Source: Robiginitalea myxolifaciens
GTDB taxonomy: Bacteria > Bacteroidota > Bacteroidia > Flavobacteriales > Flavobacteriaceae
DNA: 64,000 nucleotides
Reading direction: 5' to 3'
NCBI RefSeq assembly: GCF_900115205.1
Contig: NZ_FOYQ01000002.1
Span: 186,001 to 250,000, forward strand
Shown here piece after piece: positions 1 through 7,719 of this stretch. The notes below the pieces were generated by a model. That model did no database searches. It was not told the DNA's origin and saw nothing but the letters and a program-made list of their open reading frames with translations. The position numbers and the translations under genes were made by a program. How positions within the stretch are numbered: the first letter of the stretch is position 1; every line of letters starts with the position of its first letter.

Positions 1-557
1 GTTCAGCAGGAGGTAACCGCTCCCAGGCCATGCAGTTAATTGCCGCGATCCACAACGAGTTGTCTGAAGCATTACCAGGGGCTATAGGATTGTACGATGA
101 TAGTTTTAATCCCAATTGCGTGGGAGATAGTTTTCAGAAGAAGGGGAGTGCTACCCTGTTATTTGAGGCGGGCCACTTTCCCGGAGATTACCATCGGCAT
201 ACCACCCGCTATTTTGTTTTCTGTGCACTAGTAGCGGCTTTGGAAAGTTTGTCGGGAGGAAGCCATCAAAAGTATTCCACTGAGCAGTACCGGGCGATCC
301 CGGAAAACACCAAGGACTTTGTAGATATCCTGATCCATAATCCATCGGTTTTGGGGTATGCAGGCGATGAGGACCCCATAGCCATTCAATATGCAGAAGA
401 GTTGAAAGCTGATGCGATTAGCTGGGCTCCACAATGGGCAGATCCAGCGCTCTCCACAGCAACTTATGGCCATCGCGAATTAGACGCTAAGAATCCCGAT
501 GACCGCATTTACATCGAAAACAAGCCCGACCTCTTGTCTTTATTGCAGCGCCATTAA
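1..557 (+). CDS. M14 family zinc carboxypeptidase, C-terminal part (5' truncated by window)
   Basis: The reading frame is open to the window edge (codon boundary at base 3), so about 185 C-terminal residues are seen and the start lies outside. The visible part carries GDSFQKKGSATLLFEAGHF, where the Glu fits the catalytic general base of M14 metallocarboxypeptidases; the zinc-binding residues would lie upstream. The layout around this Glu and the helical tail resemble the complete M14 protein at 59269-60735, which has KWGTSAILIESGGYP at the same place. Likely role: hydrolysis of C-terminal residues from peptides or peptidoglycan fragments. The family call is reasonably firm; the substrate is unknown. 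Confidence 0.8.
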   Translation, partial: SAGGNRSQAMQLIAAIHNELSEALPGAIGLYDDSFNPNCVGDSFQKKGSATLLFEAGHFPGDYHRHTTRYFVFCALVAALESLSGGSHQKYSTEQYRAIPENTKDFVDILIHNPSVLGYAGDEDPIAIQYAEELKADAISWAPQWADPALSTATYGHRELDAKNPDDRIYIENKPDLLSLLQRH

Positions 558-585
558 TTGCAGTATATTCAAAAAAACGAGGTTT

Positions 586-619
586 TTGTTAGCGTTTATT
601 CCTTAATTCTTTATTTTTG
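586..619 (+). promoter_or_regulatory. Bacteroidota-type promoter of the Lrp-like gene
   Basis: TTG at 586-588 and TATTTTTG at 612-619, separated by 23 bases, match the -33 TTG / -7 TAnnTTTG pattern of the Bacteroidota primary sigma factor. The start codon lies 18 bases downstream, so the leader would be very short. Confidence 0.6.
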
Positions 620-636
620 TCAAAAATTATTTAAGC

Positions 637-1116
637 ATGGGCAAAGTCAAGCTAGACGAGATTGACCACCAGATTCTGGACATGTTAATCGACAATACCC
701 GGACTCCTTTCACAGATATTGCCAAGAAGTTGCTTATTTCTGCGGGGACGGTTCATGTGCGTGTGAAAAAGATGGAAGAGGCCGGCATCATAAAGGGGAG
801 TTCCCTGACGCTGGATTATGTTAAGCTGGGATATTCCTTTATCGCATATGTAGGGATTTTTCTGGAAAAGACACATCAGACCAAATTTGTTTTGGAGCGC
901 CTCACGGAGATCCCATACGTTACTGTAGCGCACATCACCACTGGTAAGTTTAATATTTTCTGCAAAATACGGGCAAGGGATACCAATCACGCCAAAAACA
1001 TCATTTTCCGTATCGATGATATTGAAGGAATATCCCGAACGGAGACCATGATTTCCCTGGAGGAAAGCATCAACGACAAGAAACGTTTGATGCACACCAT
1101 CTTCAACGAACTGTAA
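637..1116 (+). CDS. Lrp/AsnC family transcriptional regulator
   Basis: 159 aa, the usual length of the family. Residues about 6-55 form the N-terminal winged helix-turn-helix (LDEIDHQILDMLIDNTRTPF, then SAGTVHVRVKKMEEAGII as the recognition region), and about 68-150 the RAM/AsnC ligand-binding and oligomerisation domain, with a GKFNIFCKIRARD strand. Such proteins are amino-acid-responsive regulators. It has its own promoter and its stop overlaps the next start by one base (TAATG), so the DinB protein downstream is translationally coupled. The target genes cannot be read from sequence. Confidence 0.9.
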   Translation: MGKVKLDEIDHQILDMLIDNTRTPFTDIAKKLLISAGTVHVRVKKMEEAGIIKGSSLTLDYVKLGYSFIAYVGIFLEKTHQTKFVLERLTEIPYVTVAHITTGKFNIFCKIRARDTNHAKNIIFRIDDIEGISRTETMISLEESINDKKRLMHTIFNEL

Positions 1117-1634
1117 TGAAGCGGTCGGAAGTCAAAGATTCGGATTGTCCGGAATTCTATAGAGGCTATCTAAATGTTATCCCGGAGGATATGGAATTGG
1201 TTCAGTTCCTGGAGAACCAATTGAATAATTTCCCGCAGTTTATCCGGAGTATTCCTGAAGAGAAGTGGAATTATAGTTACGCTCCCGGAAAGTGGACAGT
1301 AGCTCAGGTGTTTTTACATCTGTTAGATACAGAGCGGGTTTTTCAGTATCGCGCTTTGCGATTTGGCCGGAAGGATACAACGCCTCTGGCTGGTTTTGAT
1401 CAGGACGAGTGGGCAGCCCAAAATCCCGAAGCGGATTATTCCCGGGCCGAAATCGTTGAGAGTTTCCAGACCGTAAGAAAAGCATCTATTGAGCTCTTCA
1501 GCAGGTTTTCAAGGGAAGACCTCGACTTTAAAGGACGTGCAAGTGACCAGTTTATAAGCCTTGGAGCCCTTGGCTTTATAATGTGCGGGCACATTCGCTA
1601 CCACCGTGGCATCTTGCGAGAACGCTACCTTTAA
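1116..1634 (+). CDS. DinB superfamily protein
   Basis: 172 aa, four-helix-bundle DinB/YfiT type. His residues in HLLDTERVFQYR and in the C-terminal GHIRYHRGILRERYL fit the family's metal triad; APGKWTVAQVFLHLLD is the typical W..eVl.Hl.d motif. Members are metal-dependent thiol or sugar-thiol transferases or detoxification proteins; the activity here is unknown. Overlaps the Lrp-like gene by one base, so probably in its operon. A second, distant DinB protein lies inside the his operon (27917-28453). Confidence 0.85.
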   Translation: MKRSEVKDSDCPEFYRGYLNVIPEDMELVQFLENQLNNFPQFIRSIPEEKWNYSYAPGKWTVAQVFLHLLDTERVFQYRALRFGRKDTTPLAGFDQDEWAAQNPEADYSRAEIVESFQTVRKASIELFSRFSREDLDFKGRASDQFISLGALGFIMCGHIRYHRGILRERYL

Positions 1635-1936
1635 TCTTCAAGCGCCAGGTCGCTCTCGAGCGATCCGTCATACTCATTTTCCAGTGCAGCTGGTTTGGCC
1701 TCAGCAGTTTCCTCGCTAAAGTCATCGAAGTGCGACATGAGGTAGCTCAGATTCTGGCTGATTTTTACCAGGTAGAGTACATCCCCTGCGGGAAGTTCTA
1801 CAGCTTCGACCCATTCTCCTTTGGCATTCTTAAATGAGATAATGTCTTCATCTCCATAACCTTGAGGATACTGTTGCAGGAGCGCAGCAGCCATTTCCTG
1901 GGTCAGTTTTTTGTAATCGATAATGATACGCTTCAT
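1631..1936 (-). CDS. Conserved hypothetical protein, acidic tail
   Basis: 101 aa. The first 65 residues are a compact mixed alpha/beta segment (MKRIIIDYKKLTQEMAAALL, YPQGYGDEDIISFKNAKGEW); the last 35 are acidic and probably disordered. It resembles small conserved flavobacterial proteins of unknown function. The 3' end overlaps the convergent DinB gene by four bases. It lies on the same strand 113 bases after aroB. No catalytic motif is visible. Confidence 0.7.
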   Translation of the reverse strand: MKRIIIDYKKLTQEMAAALLQQYPQGYGDEDIISFKNAKGEWVEAVELPAGDVLYLVKISQNLSYLMSHFDDFSEETAEAKPAALENEYDGSLESDLALED

Positions 1937-2049
1937 GATTCGGTTGCTTGGTTGAATAACTTAGTTGCATTACCCTTCCGAATCTAAACCAATAATAATT
2001 TCAGCAAATAAAAGAGTTGTGAAGTAGGGGATTATAGTAGGTAAATCCG

Positions 2050-3111
2050 CTAAACCTTGTAGTATTCAAAAGCGGCATCTAACTGGGAATCGCTCACTTC
2101 ACAGTTATAGGTAGCCCCTCCGATAGTCTCAAGCAAAGCAAATTTGACTGTGCCAAAGGCATTTTTCTTGTCGTGGCTCATCAGGGATTTGATGGCAGTA
2201 ATCTGTTCGGGTTCAAAGGCTACCTTTTCGAAATACTGGTTAAACCCGTTTTTGATTTGATCGCATGCTTCTGATGGAAGCTGGCATACCTTTGTTGCAA
2301 GGTGGGCTTCCAGAATCATGCCGGCGGCAATAGCCTCACCATGCAATAAGGTAGGCAGGTTTTCGGCCGTGAGGAAATAAGACTCAATGGCATGGCCCAG
2401 GGTGTGTCCGAAGTTCAGGATTTTTCTCAGGCCTTTTTCCGTAGGATCCTGTATCACCACCTGGTTCTTTATTTGGACCGAATGGGCAATATCCGCAATC
2501 CCGATATCCTCCGGTTTTCGGGTAATCAGGTTTTCCCAATAGCCCTGATCCTGAATTAATCCATGCTTTAGCATTTCCGCAAATCCGCTGTAAAGCTCAC
2601 GCTTTTCCAGGGTTTTCAGGAATTGCGAATGGACCAGTACCATTTCGGGCTGGCGGATAATACCAACCTGATTCTTAAGACTGCCAAGGTCTACCCCGGT
2701 TTTTCCTCCTACAGACGCATCTACCATGGCCAGGAGGGAAGTTGGGATATTTATAAAGTCTATACCGCGCTGATACGTGCACGCTACAAATCCTCCCAAA
2801 TCGGTGACTACCCCACCACCCAGGCTAATCAGGATACTTTTGCGATCTGCACCCTTATCGGAAAGTGCTTGCCATAGGGGAATACAGGCGCTTACCTGTT
2901 TGTTGGATTCGCCGGGAGCCATTTCGAGTAATTCCCATGTGGCTGCTTCCGGCAAGTGCTCCAGCAGTACAGGAAGGCAATCGCGACGCGTATTGGTATC
3001 TGTAAGCAGGAATACTTTGGAATACCCTTTCTTTTCCAGAAACGCGGATAATTCCTGAAAGCCGTTTGATCCGAAAAATACGTCGTGAGCGTCTGAGCGA
3101 AGCGACTCCAT
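2050..3111 (-). CDS. aroB: 3-dehydroquinate synthase
   Basis: 353 aa, full length. Second step of the shikimate pathway: converts DAHP to 3-dehydroquinate using NAD and a divalent metal, in the cytoplasm. GGGVVTDLGGFVACTYQRG and IPTSLLAMVDASVGGKTGVD are the nucleotide/substrate-binding signatures; NFGHTLGHAIES and LLHGEAIAAGM supply the metal-binding His residues. Transcribed away from the proline dehydrogenase gene; the 95-base gap holds the divergent promoters. No other aromatic biosynthesis gene is nearby. Confidence 0.97.
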   Translation of the reverse strand: MESLRSDAHDVFFGSNGFQELSAFLEKKGYSKVFLLTDTNTRRDCLPVLLEHLPEAATWELLEMAPGESNKQVSACIPLWQALSDKGADRKSILISLGGGVVTDLGGFVACTYQRGIDFINIPTSLLAMVDASVGGKTGVDLGSLKNQVGIIRQPEMVLVHSQFLKTLEKRELYSGFAEMLKHGLIQDQGYWENLITRKPEDIGIADIAHSVQIKNQVVIQDPTEKGLRKILNFGHTLGHAIESYFLTAENLPTLLHGEAIAAGMILEAHLATKVCQLPSEACDQIKNGFNQYFEKVAFEPEQITAIKSLMSHDKKNAFGTVKFALLETIGGATYNCEVSDSQLDAAFEYYKV

Positions 3112-3176
3112 CTTTCCCTTGGGTTTGAAGGCAAAATAACCGAATTTTTTCCACTTCGCTTTATTGCGCGGTAAAC

Positions 3177-3184
3177 TATATTTG
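3177..3184 (+). promoter_or_regulatory. -7 promoter element of the proline dehydrogenase gene
   Basis: TATATTTG matches TAnnTTTG, 21 bases before the start codon. No convincing TTG lies at the expected -33 distance. Confidence 0.45.
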
Positions 3185-3205
3185 TGCTTTGCGAAATCGT
3201 TATAA

Positions 3206-4372
3206 ATGATGGAAATTTTTGAGAATACCGAAACGGCTTTTGCCTTAAAATCCGATGCTGAACTCGAAAGGGCCTATTATCTGTTTCGTATGATTTCCGT
3301 GGAGCCCCTGGTTAAGATTGGAACCAGCCTCACCAACTTTGCCATTAAAGCCAACTTGCCGGTAGAGGGATTGATCCGAACAACCGTCTTCGATCATTTC
3401 TGTGGAGGGGTAAGCGAGGAGGATTGTATGCCGGTAGTCGAAAAAATGTGGGATAAAGGGGTGTGTACGGTACTGGATTACTCCGTTGAAGGAAAGGATA
3501 CCGAGGACCCCCTGGACGATGCCCTGGCCAAAACCTTGGAGATGCTCGATTTCGTAAAGCAAAAAGACGCCATCCCATTTGCCGTTTTCAAACCCACCGG
3601 ATATGGAAGGTTTGAATTGTATAAAAAAATCAGTGCGGGCCAGCAGTTAACAGCAAGCGAATCGTCGGAATGGGATAGGGTAGTGCGGCGTTTTGACCAG
3701 AGCTGTAAAAAGGCCTACGACCTGGGGGTATCTTTACTCATTGATGCCGAGGAAAGCTGGATGCAACCGGCTGCAGATCAGTTGGTAGAAGAAATGATGC
3801 GCGCCTACAACAAAAAGGATTTTATCGTATTCAATACCCTGCAGATGTATCGCTGGGATCGGGCAGATTTTTTCAGGGATCAGATCGAGAAGGCCAGGAG
3901 CGGAGGATACAAAGTGGGCGTTAAAGTGGTTCGCGGAGCTTATCTCGAAAAGGAGAACGACCGTGCCGAACGCAAAGGGTATCCCACGCCAATATGCGCC
4001 TCCAAATTGGAAACAGACCAGAATTTTGACAATGCCATAACCATGGCACTGGATCACCTGGATAACGTGGCCTTATTTGCGGGTACCCACAACGAGATGA
4101 GCTCTTATAAACTTATGTCCGAAATTGAATCCCGCAACCTTAAGAAAAACGATCCCCGTATTTGGTTCGGACAGCTCTACGGGATGAGCGACCATATTTC
4201 TTTTAACCTGGCCAACGCCGGATATAACGTCGCGAAATACCTGCCTTTTGGTCCGGTTAAGGATGTAATGCCTTACTTGATACGGCGGGCCGAGGAGAAT
4301 ACCTCAGTGGCCGGACAAACAAACAGGGAATTGGAATTGCTTAAGAAAGAGCGTAAGCGTCGGAGTATATAA
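3206..4372 (+). CDS. Proline dehydrogenase (monofunctional, FAD)
   Basis: 388 aa, single-domain PRODH as is usual in Bacteroidota, not the long PutA fusion. It oxidises proline to pyrroline-5-carboxylate, passing electrons through FAD to quinone. The TIM-barrel signatures are present: VGVKVVRGAYLEKEND (substrate/flavin loop), FAGTHNEMSS, and the C-terminal substrate-binding helix with PYLIRRAEENTSVAG. Start chosen at MMEIFENTE, 21 bases after a TAnnTTTG box. Monocistronic, facing the ald operon. With alanine dehydrogenase next door this is an amino-acid catabolism neighbourhood. Confidence 0.95.
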   Translation: MMEIFENTETAFALKSDAELERAYYLFRMISVEPLVKIGTSLTNFAIKANLPVEGLIRTTVFDHFCGGVSEEDCMPVVEKMWDKGVCTVLDYSVEGKDTEDPLDDALAKTLEMLDFVKQKDAIPFAVFKPTGYGRFELYKKISAGQQLTASESSEWDRVVRRFDQSCKKAYDLGVSLLIDAEESWMQPAADQLVEEMMRAYNKKDFIVFNTLQMYRWDRADFFRDQIEKARSGGYKVGVKVVRGAYLEKENDRAERKGYPTPICASKLETDQNFDNAITMALDHLDNVALFAGTHNEMSSYKLMSEIESRNLKKNDPRIWFGQLYGMSDHISFNLANAGYNVAKYLPFGPVKDVMPYLIRRAEENTSVAGQTNRELELLKKERKRRSI

Positions 4373-4395
4373 GGGTCGAAGAAGCCTGCAGCAGC

Positions 4396-4770
4396 TTAAT
4401 CCACCACAACATCATAGCGTATAAGTCGGGTGGTAGAATCGCATCGTTCCAGGAGAAGATTGATTATTTCCCCCTGATAATTTCCCACCACGAAATACGA
4501 AGGACAGGGTTCGCCGCGAGGATCACTGAGATCAAATTCCACATCCCCTTCCCGCAATAAAAAGGTTACAGCAGCGGTATCTGCATATTGCCGGAGTTCT
4601 TCATTTACTTCTAACGGACTCTCCCGTAATGCTTTAAGTACCCTGCAATTGGGTAGGTAACAGAATTCCACACCAGTTTCCTGAGACTTTTTCTTCCAGA
4701 AAAACGCCAGAAAAATCAAACCAATAGAGAGGCCCATAAGGTACCAGCCAAATCGCTTTAAGAATCCCAT
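4396..4770 (-). CDS. Membrane-anchored DUF4258-like protein
   Basis: 124 aa. One N-terminal transmembrane segment (about residues 8-25, FGWYLMGLSIGLIFLAFFW), then KKK and a roughly 95-residue domain carrying FCYLPNCRVLKALRESPL and GDVEFDLSDPRGEPCPSYFV, which resembles the DUF4258 proteins found next to ald in flavobacteria. Function unknown. Three bases separate it from the ald stop codon, so it is the second gene of that operon. Two Cys in the FCYLPNC motif could form a disulfide if the domain is periplasmic. Confidence 0.75.
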   Translation of the reverse strand: MGFLKRFGWYLMGLSIGLIFLAFFWKKKSQETGVEFCYLPNCRVLKALRESPLEVNEELRQYADTAAVTFLLREGDVEFDLSDPRGEPCPSYFVVGNYQGEIINLLLERCDSTTRLIRYDVVVD

Positions 4771-4773
4771 GAT

Positions 4774-5976
4774 TTAAAAAATCAGAAAGTTGATATCGCT
4801 GAATTTCAGGTCGAACCATTCTCCGACGGATCTGTTGGTCAAAATCCCATGATACATATACAGACCATTCCGCAGCCCTTTATCGAAGCGAAGGGCATTC
4901 TCCAGTCCGCCATCGTCGCCAATGCTCAGCAAATAAGGCGTAAAGATATTACTTATAGAAACAGAAGAGGTCTTGGGATAGCGCGCTGGGATATTGGGAA
5001 CAGCGTAATGTATCACATCGTATTTGCGGTAGGTGGGTTTTTTATGGGTGGTTATTTCACTGGTTTCAAAACAACCTCCCATATCTATGCTAACATCGAT
5101 AATGATGGCGCTTTTCTTCATGTGCTCCACCATAGTCTCGGTAACAATAACCGGAGCGCGGTCGGTGCCGCGTACTGCACCAATGGCTACATCGCAACGC
5201 CGCAGGGCCTTCAACAAATTTTTAGGTTGTATTGTAGAGGTATAAAGCGTTTGATTGAGATTGCGTTGAATATTCCTGAGCTTGGTAAGGGAATTGTCGA
5301 ACACCTTTACATTAGCGCCCAACCCTAAGGCCGAGCGGGCAGCGAATTCGCCTACAGTTCCCGCACCGATGATCACAACTTCCACAGGTGGGACCCCGCT
5401 GATATTCCCAAACATAAGCCCGTTCCCCTCATCGGCAGCCATGATCTCCGAAGCAATGAGTACGGAGGCGGTACCTGCAATTTCGCTCAGGGACCTGACG
5501 GCAGGGTATTTACCATCGTCGTCGCGAATATATTCAAAGGCAACCGCGGTAATTCTTTTGCGCGCAAGGGCTTCAAAGTATTCCTTATTCTGCATTTTGA
5601 TCTGCAAGGCGGAAATTAAGGTGCTCTGCGGATTGATAAACTCTAATTCGCCCAGGGTAGGGGGCTCTACTTTCAGGATTATCGGGCACCCAAAGACTTT
5701 CTTGGTATCTCGGGTAATCTTAGCTCCTGCATTGGTATAATCCAAATCCGAAAATCCAGCTCCTTCGCCAGCTTCAGATTCAATAAGTACTTTGTGCCCG
5801 TGTGCGGTTATCGCGCCCACGGCGTCCGGGGTAAGGCAAATTCTTTTCTCCTGGAACTGACTTTCTTTAGGAATTCCAATATAGAGTTCCCCTTTTTGCC
5901 TAAGGATTTCGAGTTTTTCCTCTTGAGGGAGTAATTGTTGTTTACTAAAGGGGGACGACGGCTCAGTCATTGGCAA
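4774..5976 (-). CDS. ald: Alanine dehydrogenase
   Basis: 400 aa. Reversible NAD-dependent oxidative deamination of alanine to pyruvate and ammonia. The N-terminal domain starts with the signature IGIPKESQFQEKRICLTPDA; the Rossmann fold is at VVIIGAGTVGEFAARSALGLG (about residues 205-225). The roughly 30-residue leader before the signature is usual for flavobacterial Ald. First gene of a two-gene operon with the DUF4258-like protein. A terminator at 6041-6066 separates it from the accessory gene upstream. Confidence 0.95.
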   Translation of the reverse strand: MPMTEPSSPFSKQQLLPQEEKLEILRQKGELYIGIPKESQFQEKRICLTPDAVGAITAHGHKVLIESEAGEGAGFSDLDYTNAGAKITRDTKKVFGCPIILKVEPPTLGELEFINPQSTLISALQIKMQNKEYFEALARKRITAVAFEYIRDDDGKYPAVRSLSEIAGTASVLIASEIMAADEGNGLMFGNISGVPPVEVVIIGAGTVGEFAARSALGLGANVKVFDNSLTKLRNIQRNLNQTLYTSTIQPKNLLKALRRCDVAIGAVRGTDRAPVIVTETMVEHMKKSAIIIDVSIDMGGCFETSEITTHKKPTYRKYDVIHYAVPNIPARYPKTSSVSISNIFTPYLLSIGDDGGLENALRFDKGLRNGLYMYHGILTNRSVGEWFDLKFSDINFLIF

Positions 5977-6007
5977 CAGTGCTGGTTGCTAAGTGGTTGG
6001 TGTTATT

Positions 6008-6015
6008 CAAATTTA
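6008..6015 (-). promoter_or_regulatory. ald: -7 promoter element of ald
   Basis: On the minus strand TAAATTTG matches TAnnTTTG, 31 bases upstream of the ald start. The box lies between ald and the terminator of the preceding gene, so ald has its own transcript. Confidence 0.45.
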
Positions 6016-6040
6016 CAAATAAATGCCTTTCGGCTGGGCA

Positions 6041-6066
6041 CAAAAAAAGGAGGGCATTGCCCTCCT
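6041..6066 (-). terminator. Rho-independent terminator of the 6087-6731 gene
   Basis: Read on the minus strand: AGGAGGGC, loop AAT, GCCCTCCT, then seven T. A perfect 8-bp stem 20 bases after the stop codon. It insulates ald from the accessory pocket. Confidence 0.85.
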
Positions 6067-6086
6067 CTTATAGAAGTTATCAACTT

Positions 6087-6731
6087 TTAGAACAGGCTTC
6101 TGAAAGAGGCCTGAACACTGCTCAGTAATTGATTTATTGTGCGTTTTGGAGTAGCATCCGAAAGATCCTGCTCAACTGTTTCTGCAGTAATTGATTCATC
6201 GGTATATATACCTGCTTTCTGCATCTGCTCCTTTTCCTTGGTCTTGTAATACTGTAACTCAGCATTCATCGCCTCCAGGTCTATTCCGTGAACATACTTA
6301 TCAAAAAGCTTTAATCTTACAAAGTACACAAAAGGAATTATGACCATACAGATAGGGAGAATCCAAAGTACATTCTCAGTATCTACAGCCGGATCTTCAA
6401 AATAGACAGCTTCAAAGATTTGGAAAGCGTACATACAAATTGGAATCAATATGGTATGATACCACCAGTGTTTGCAAGTGAAAAACCATATTACCAAGAG
6501 ATAGAGGGGGATAATTTTCCCCAATAGAAACCAAATGTAAGCTCCGATATCAGAAAATCCGTTGCGTGTAATTTCAATTCCTAGAAATGAAATTGTTTCA
6601 TCCGGATCTACTGGAAAATATTCGTGAGATTTAAAAACGAACGGTGTGCTTATAATGAGTAAGAGAGCTAGGCTTTCGATTAACAGCCTTTTCTTAGTCA
6701 ATGAAGCAGCTTTAGTTCTTAATGATTCCAT
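6087..6731 (-). CDS. Four-helix membrane protein, single-copy module (related to both halves of 7720-8799)
   Basis: 214 aa, family not recognised. Predicted membrane segments at about residues 16-33, 64-84, 89-109 and 121-141, followed by a roughly 70-residue charged cytoplasmic tail that starts as a coiled coil (LEAMNAELQYYKTKEKEQ). Between helices 1 and 2 lies FLGIEITRNGFSD, and helix 3 starts HWWYHTILIPICMYAFQ. The same layout and motifs occur in the 7720-8799 protein, whose C-terminal half has LFGVWF, SWWKYVILPGICLYCLQ and a coiled coil after the last helix. AT-rich like the rest of the pocket. A strong terminator follows the gene. Function unknown. Confidence 0.75.
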   Translation of the reverse strand: MESLRTKAASLTKKRLLIESLALLLIISTPFVFKSHEYFPVDPDETISFLGIEITRNGFSDIGAYIWFLLGKIIPLYLLVIWFFTCKHWWYHTILIPICMYAFQIFEAVYFEDPAVDTENVLWILPICMVIIPFVYFVRLKLFDKYVHGIDLEAMNAELQYYKTKEKEQMQKAGIYTDESITAETVEQDLSDATPKRTINQLLSSVQASFRSLF

Positions 6732-6798
6732 CGATTTGGGTGTTTGGCGAATATTATACCAACGAAAAAAGGGACAACATATTGGTTATCCCTTTCCT

Positions 6799-6830
6799 AA
6801 TATCGATGAATGTTGAATAATATCGATGAA
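6799..6830. repeat. Two direct copies of AATATCGATGAA upstream of the 6087-6731 gene
   Basis: AATATCGATGAA occurs at 6799-6810 and 6819-6830, start to start 20 bases (about two helical turns). The reverse complement of the 10-base core, TTCATCGATA, is at 7171-7180, and a partial copy TTCATCGA at 7211-7218. Regular spacing in the promoter-proximal gap suggests a regulator binding site. The 6732-6861 gap holds no gene. Confidence 0.5.
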
Positions 6831-6861
6831 ACGATAAAATCCTATATTCTGTCTCAGCGAC

Positions 6862-7083
6862 TTATTGTTTCCTTAGAACCTTTACCTTATCGCGATCAAT
6901 GCTTTCGGTTTTAGGTCGGAGAACTTTTACTTTATCACGATCGATACTCTTAGGCCTCAGAACTTTAACCTTATCTCGATCAATTGAATCATAAAGACCG
7001 TCAGAACTATCATTACTGCATGATGCTACCATTAGGATGCAGATAGCAAATGCTCCAAAAAAGAATTTATTGGCAAACTTCAT
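6862..7083 (-). CDS. Small lipoprotein with three identical SIDRDKVKVLR repeats
   Basis: 73 aa if started at MKFANKFFFG (7083); the frame stays open to 7215, but that extension has no signal-peptide character and the internal start gives a perfect lipoprotein signal (hydrophobic core, then LMVASC, cleavage before Cys at about residue 18). The mature part is only about 56 residues: CSNDSSDGLYD and three copies of SIDRDKVKVLR, the first two followed by PK. The copies are identical in protein but differ in codons at 8 of 11 positions, all synonymous (Ser is TCA, AGT and AGC; Arg CGA, CGT and CGC). Family unknown. Lies between tsaE and the 6087-6731 gene on the same strand. Confidence 0.75.
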   Translation of the reverse strand: MKFANKFFFGAFAICILMVASCSNDSSDGLYDSIDRDKVKVLRPKSIDRDKVKVLRPKTESIDRDKVKVLRKQ

Positions 7084-7258
7084 AGTGTCTCGGTTTTTCA
7101 TTTTCGTGTAATACCAAAAGTAGGAAATTGGCTTAAATTCCCTAACAAAACTTTGACAATAGTAGTGCATTTCATCGATAAAACCAAACCTTTTGGCGAT
7201 TATCTGGTATTTCATCGAATATAATGCAATAATAATTCAGGTTTGTCGATATGGCGCA

Positions 7259-7675
7259 TCAGCTTAAACGGGTTATCTCCAAACCCCTTTTATTATTGTC
7301 GATAGTCGAGAAATTTATATGAAGAGTGTTTTCGAGACTCTTACCTTCAATGAGCTCTGGCCATTCAATAAATGTTAATACAGGTGATTCCAAGTATGTT
7401 TCGATATCTAATCCCTTCAACTCTTCTTGAGATTCTACACGAAACAGATCAAAATGATAGCCAATCACTTCGCCAGTCGAATTTTGATATTGATTGAGCA
7501 GGCCGTATGTGGGACTTGAAACATTATCAACCGTGTTCAAGTGATCCATAATAGATCTAATTAAGGTGGTTTTACCAGAACCCATTTGACCTTGAAGACA
7601 AATATTATTTGCTCCAAAACTTAAAATTATTTTCGCTATATCTTCTATTTCCTCAAGTTTATAGTAAATAATCAT
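7259..7675 (-). CDS. tsaE: tRNA threonylcarbamoyladenosine biosynthesis ATPase TsaE
   Basis: 138 aa, normal length. ATPase partner of TsaB/TsaD in making t6A37 on ANN-decoding tRNAs. Walker A is GQMGSGKTTLI (about residues 29-39); SSPTYGLLNQYQ, YHFDLFRV and LTFIEWPE (Walker B-like) are the remaining TsaE signatures. It is normally a conserved core gene, yet here it sits inside an AT-rich accessory stretch: a sampled line in the gene is about one-third GC against about one-half in aroB. The flanking membrane genes therefore seem to have settled around it, or the whole block was replaced. Confidence 0.93.
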   Translation of the reverse strand: MIIYYKLEEIEDIAKIILSFGANNICLQGQMGSGKTTLIRSIMDHLNTVDNVSSPTYGLLNQYQNSTGEVIGYHFDLFRVESQEELKGLDIETYLESPVLTFIEWPELIEGKSLENTLHINFSTIDNNKRGLEITRLS

Positions 7676-7719
7676 TATATTGAAGTTTTATTGGATCGAT
7701 AAGGTCGAGATCTTAAAGT

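Noticed and set aside
7084-7215. N-terminal extension of the repeat lipoprotein from an ATG at 7215
   Set aside because: The 44 extra residues have no signal-peptide or domain character and would bury the lipoprotein signal. The ATG at 7083 gives a canonical one.
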